The notes under the pieces were generated by a model, which was given only the letters and a program-made list of their open reading frames with translations, did no database searches and was not told the origin of the DNA. DNA of 64,000 bases from Forficula auricularia (lineage: Eukaryota > Arthropoda > Insecta > Dermaptera > Forficulidae). The translations under genes and the position numbers were made by a program. The stretch is from assembly GCA_024734495.1 (NCBI GenBank), contig JALMQS010000068.1, positions 1,458,075 through 1,522,074 of the forward strand, in the 5' to 3' direction. Shown piece by piece: positions 61,835 through 64,000 of the stretch. Every line of letters starts with the position of its first letter. Within the stretch, counting starts at the first letter, position 1.

Positions 61835-62060
61835 TAAGGAGATGCATCCCCTCTAGAGCTTCTAACATCTAGGATTTTAGAACTATGTCTTTCGTCCACC
61901 ATGACATGATCAATTTGGTTTCGAGTTACTCCATCATTTGAAACCCACGTTTGCTTATATATCTCCTTATGGGGAAACATTGTAGATTTAACCAACATGT
62001 TATTGGCTGCCGCTAAATTTTCTATGCGTAGACCAGTGTCATTTGATTGGTCATGTAGGT
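61835..62060 (-). pseudogene. LINE endonuclease (EEP) fragment, RTE-like
   Basis: Minus strand: LHDQSNDTGLRIENLAAANN, MLVKSTMFPHKEIYKQTW, VSNDGVTRNQIDHVMVDERH and SSKILDVRSSRGDAS. The blocks TW-S-DG-TRNQIDH and the D-R-RGAD-like end are those of the exonuclease-endonuclease-phosphatase domain in RTE-type LINEs, which nicks the insertion site. About 75 residues of a domain of roughly 220 remain; the SDHY catalytic block that should follow is lost. Homology stops at about 62060, exactly where the 160-bp satellite begins; the ORF as drawn (to 62106) runs into satellite. Confidence 0.75.
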
Positions 62061-62755
62061 TAATGATGAGCAGAATTGGTCTTGGTCTTTCGGCTTTGCT
62101 CATCACTAATATTAATACTCAAAAACAAAATAATAATAATATTTTTTCTTAAAAGTGATCAGAACTTTCTAAACACCCTATAGAAGTCTTTACATACACA
62201 CCCTCTGCCTATATTAATTAGTGATGAGCAGAAGTGGTCTTGGTCTTGGTCTTGCTTTGCTCATCACTAATATTAATACTCAAAAACAAAATAATAATAA
62301 TATTTTTCTTAAAAGTGATCAGGACTTTCTAAACACCCTATAGAAGACTTTACAAACACACCCTCTGCCTATATTAATTAGTGATGAGCAGAATTGGTCT
62401 TGGTCTTGGTCTTGCTTTGCTCATCACTAATATTAATACTCAAAATCAAAATAATAATAATATTTTTTCTTAAAAGTGATCAGGACTTTCTAAACACCCT
62501 ATAGAAGACTTTACAAACACACCCTCTGCCTATATTAATTAGTGATGAGCAGAATTGGTCTTGGTCTTGGTCTTGCTTTGCTCATCACTAATATTAATAC
62601 TCAAAAACAAAATAATATTAATATTTTTTCTTAAAAGTGATCAGAACTTTCTAAACACCCTATAGAAGACTTTACAAACACACCCTCTGCCTATATTAAT
62701 TAGTGATGATCAGAATTGGTCTTGGTCTTGGTCTTGCTTTGCTCATCACTAATGT
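62060..62755. repeat. 160-bp satellite, about 4.3 units
   Basis: Units start near 62061, 62221, 62381, 62542 and 62703 (periods 160-161) and are nearly identical. Each unit contains TAGTGATGAGCA, a (GGTCTT)2-3 tract, and TGCTCATCACTA, so that TGCTCATCACTAATATTAAT and its inverse bound a 130-bp AT-rich segment. Confidence 0.9.
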
Positions 62756-63430
62756 AGGCTATATTTGTCTCGCTCTTTCCCAATTTTGGGATTAAAATCC
62801 CTATTATTTTTATATTGTCATGTTTTGGTTTTCGGTGTTTCATTAATTACTTTTTCCAAGCTGTTGTAATATCTATAGGTACTCTATGTCTACCATATAG
62901 GTACTTATTATAATCGGCTTGCGCGAAGACGACGATATGATTTTTTAAACTTTAAAACCACTAATTCACCAATTCATGACCATTTTTTTTTAAATTATAT
63001 TATTTTAAAAAACCCAGTGCGAAGTTCAGGGAGCGTAACATTCTGGTTAGGTCGGGCTTCCAAGCTGGTTTTATATAGGTAAAGCTTTATTGGACGTTTT
63101 CAAAAGCAAAATTTTTACGTTTCAGAAAGCCCTTATATCACTTTTTCCTAAATGGGTGTTTTAAGAATTATATCTAGCTTCCTTTGTGTTTTAACACGGA
63201 AATACTTTTGAAGCATCGGATCTTCCCAATGTGTGTTTTCTTGTTTTTAACACATGAATATTTATTAAATCTTGAATATGTTTAGACGCTAAAAAATATT
63301 AGATTCGCATTATTTTTAATTCTTCAATAGATTGTATTATATTCGACCAATTTATTTAGATTTTTCAAAATTTCCATCAAAGGCTTAAAAATTTGAATAA
63401 AAATATTAATGAAAACAGTCTTAAAATAAG
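62756..63430. other. no gene; satellite-like monomer
   Basis: 62905-62990 parallels 58.98-59.04 kb. 63020-63085 parallels 60.6 kb. Otherwise AT-rich. Confidence 0.35.
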
Positions 63431-63700
63431 AAAGTACTTATAGCTTCTTTTAAGATGGGACAAAATTTGGTAACCTACTAATTAACTATCTAACTGACAT
63501 TTTGTCAAAATAATTAATACATAATTCGTAAACAAATTATTGGATAAAAAATACTTGGTAGGTTTCACATTAAGCTTTTTGAAGACCAAAACATTATGGT
63601 TTCCCTCAATTTTTTTTTAAATCAGAATAGTTTCAGCCGTTTTTGAGTTATTTCGAAAAAAACGAAATGTGTTTGTATTATTTTTGATTTCTCGTGCTTA
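63430..63700 (+). repeat. family-F dispersed repeat, 3' part
   Basis: AAAATTTGGTAACCTACTAA, ACTGACATTTTGTCAAAAT, then a short PLE-edge phrase (TTATTGGATAAAAAATACTT at 63537), then CATTATGGTTTCCCTCAAT and CAGCCGTTTTTGAGTTATTTCG. Confidence 0.55.
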
Positions 63701-63796
63701 CAGCAAGACCAAAACTGTTGGGACACTTTTTGTGGGCTTTGATCTTTGAAGGTCAGAAAACACGGATTTTTGTTGAAAATTTACATTAGAGGTAAG

Positions 63797-63931
63797 CGAG
63801 GGGTGAACTGCTATTAGAATTAGGTGTACATCGTCTGTGGAATTCATTAAGTTATCTATTGTCTTCTATTTGGAAATAAAAGTAGAAGTGGAAGTAGGTG
63901 TACACGATTTTAGGTCGCGGTTCACACTTCG
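63797..63931. mobile_element. family-A TIR element, copy A9
   Basis: 135 bp, ends CGAGGGGTGAACTGCT / CGCGGTTCACACTTCG, TSD GAGGTAAG / GAGATAAG (63789-63796, 63932-63939; 7 of 8). The shortest copy. Confidence 0.88.
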
Positions 63932-63939
63932 GAGATAAG

Positions 63940-64000
63940 TAAATGGTATAAACACTTTTATTGTATACTTCCAAACGGATGCCAATCCAATGTAGGTATA
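63940..64000. other. window edge
   Basis: Nothing recognised in the last 61 bases. Confidence 0.3.

Overview
The window reads as AT-rich, repeat-dominated intergenic or intronic DNA from an animal genome, most likely an arthropod and probably an insect. The reasons are its mixture of Ty3/gypsy-type LTR sequence with a tRNA-Ser-type primer site, several non-LTR retrotransposon lineages, Penelope-like (PLE) retroelement remnants, a mauritiana-like mariner, tRNA-derived SINEs and very many short hAT-, PIF- and Tc1-like non-autonomous DNA elements. I found no convincing host gene, no intact transposase or reverse transcriptase, no tRNA or rRNA gene, and nothing prokaryotic.

Layout. 0.4-3.3 kb: minus-strand LTR retroelement fragment (gag, protease, duplicated primer site, LTR). 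3.3-9.8 kb: PLE insertions, a foldback MITE, a composite repeat with a tRNA-like segment (family T) interrupted by an internally deleted LINE, and the first family-A element. 10-16 kb: a copy of a long dispersed repeat (family F), a SINE, a 350-bp hairpin, and a tandem pair of hAT-like elements. 16-22.6 kb: second T copy, opposed LINE fragments, and a second F copy broken by a dead mariner. 23-31.7 kb: large PLE palindrome, local duplication, four hAT-like insertions, a LINE tail and a SINE. 32-42.4 kb: two more big PLE palindromes, a jockey-like RT fragment, small DNA elements. 42.6-49 kb: a SINE, a Tc1-like inverted-repeat element, tail-to-tail LINE ends, a PIF-like MITE. 49.2-53.7 kb: a nest of insertions up to four levels deep. 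54.9-58.2 kb: a cluster of palindromic foldback elements. 59-64 kb: minisatellite-bearing family-A copy, two satellites, LINE endonuclease and tail fragments.

Three patterns stand out. (1) Family A: nine copies of a short inverted-repeat element with TIR CGAGGGGTGAACCGCG; eight keep matching 8-bp target duplications and one has lost its right end. (2) At least eight palindromic insertions of 146-960 bp flanked by 11-16-bp target duplications. Several carry the ends of Penelope-like elements with hammerhead-ribozyme-like cores (CUGANGA...GAAA), and one carries the end of a GIY-YIG-type endonuclease ORF. (3) Insertions nested within insertions, giving a readable relative chronology. Family names A, B, F, G, H, K, T, W and X are my own labels for repeats compared within this window; superfamily calls rest on termini and target-site duplications (TSDs), not on database searches.
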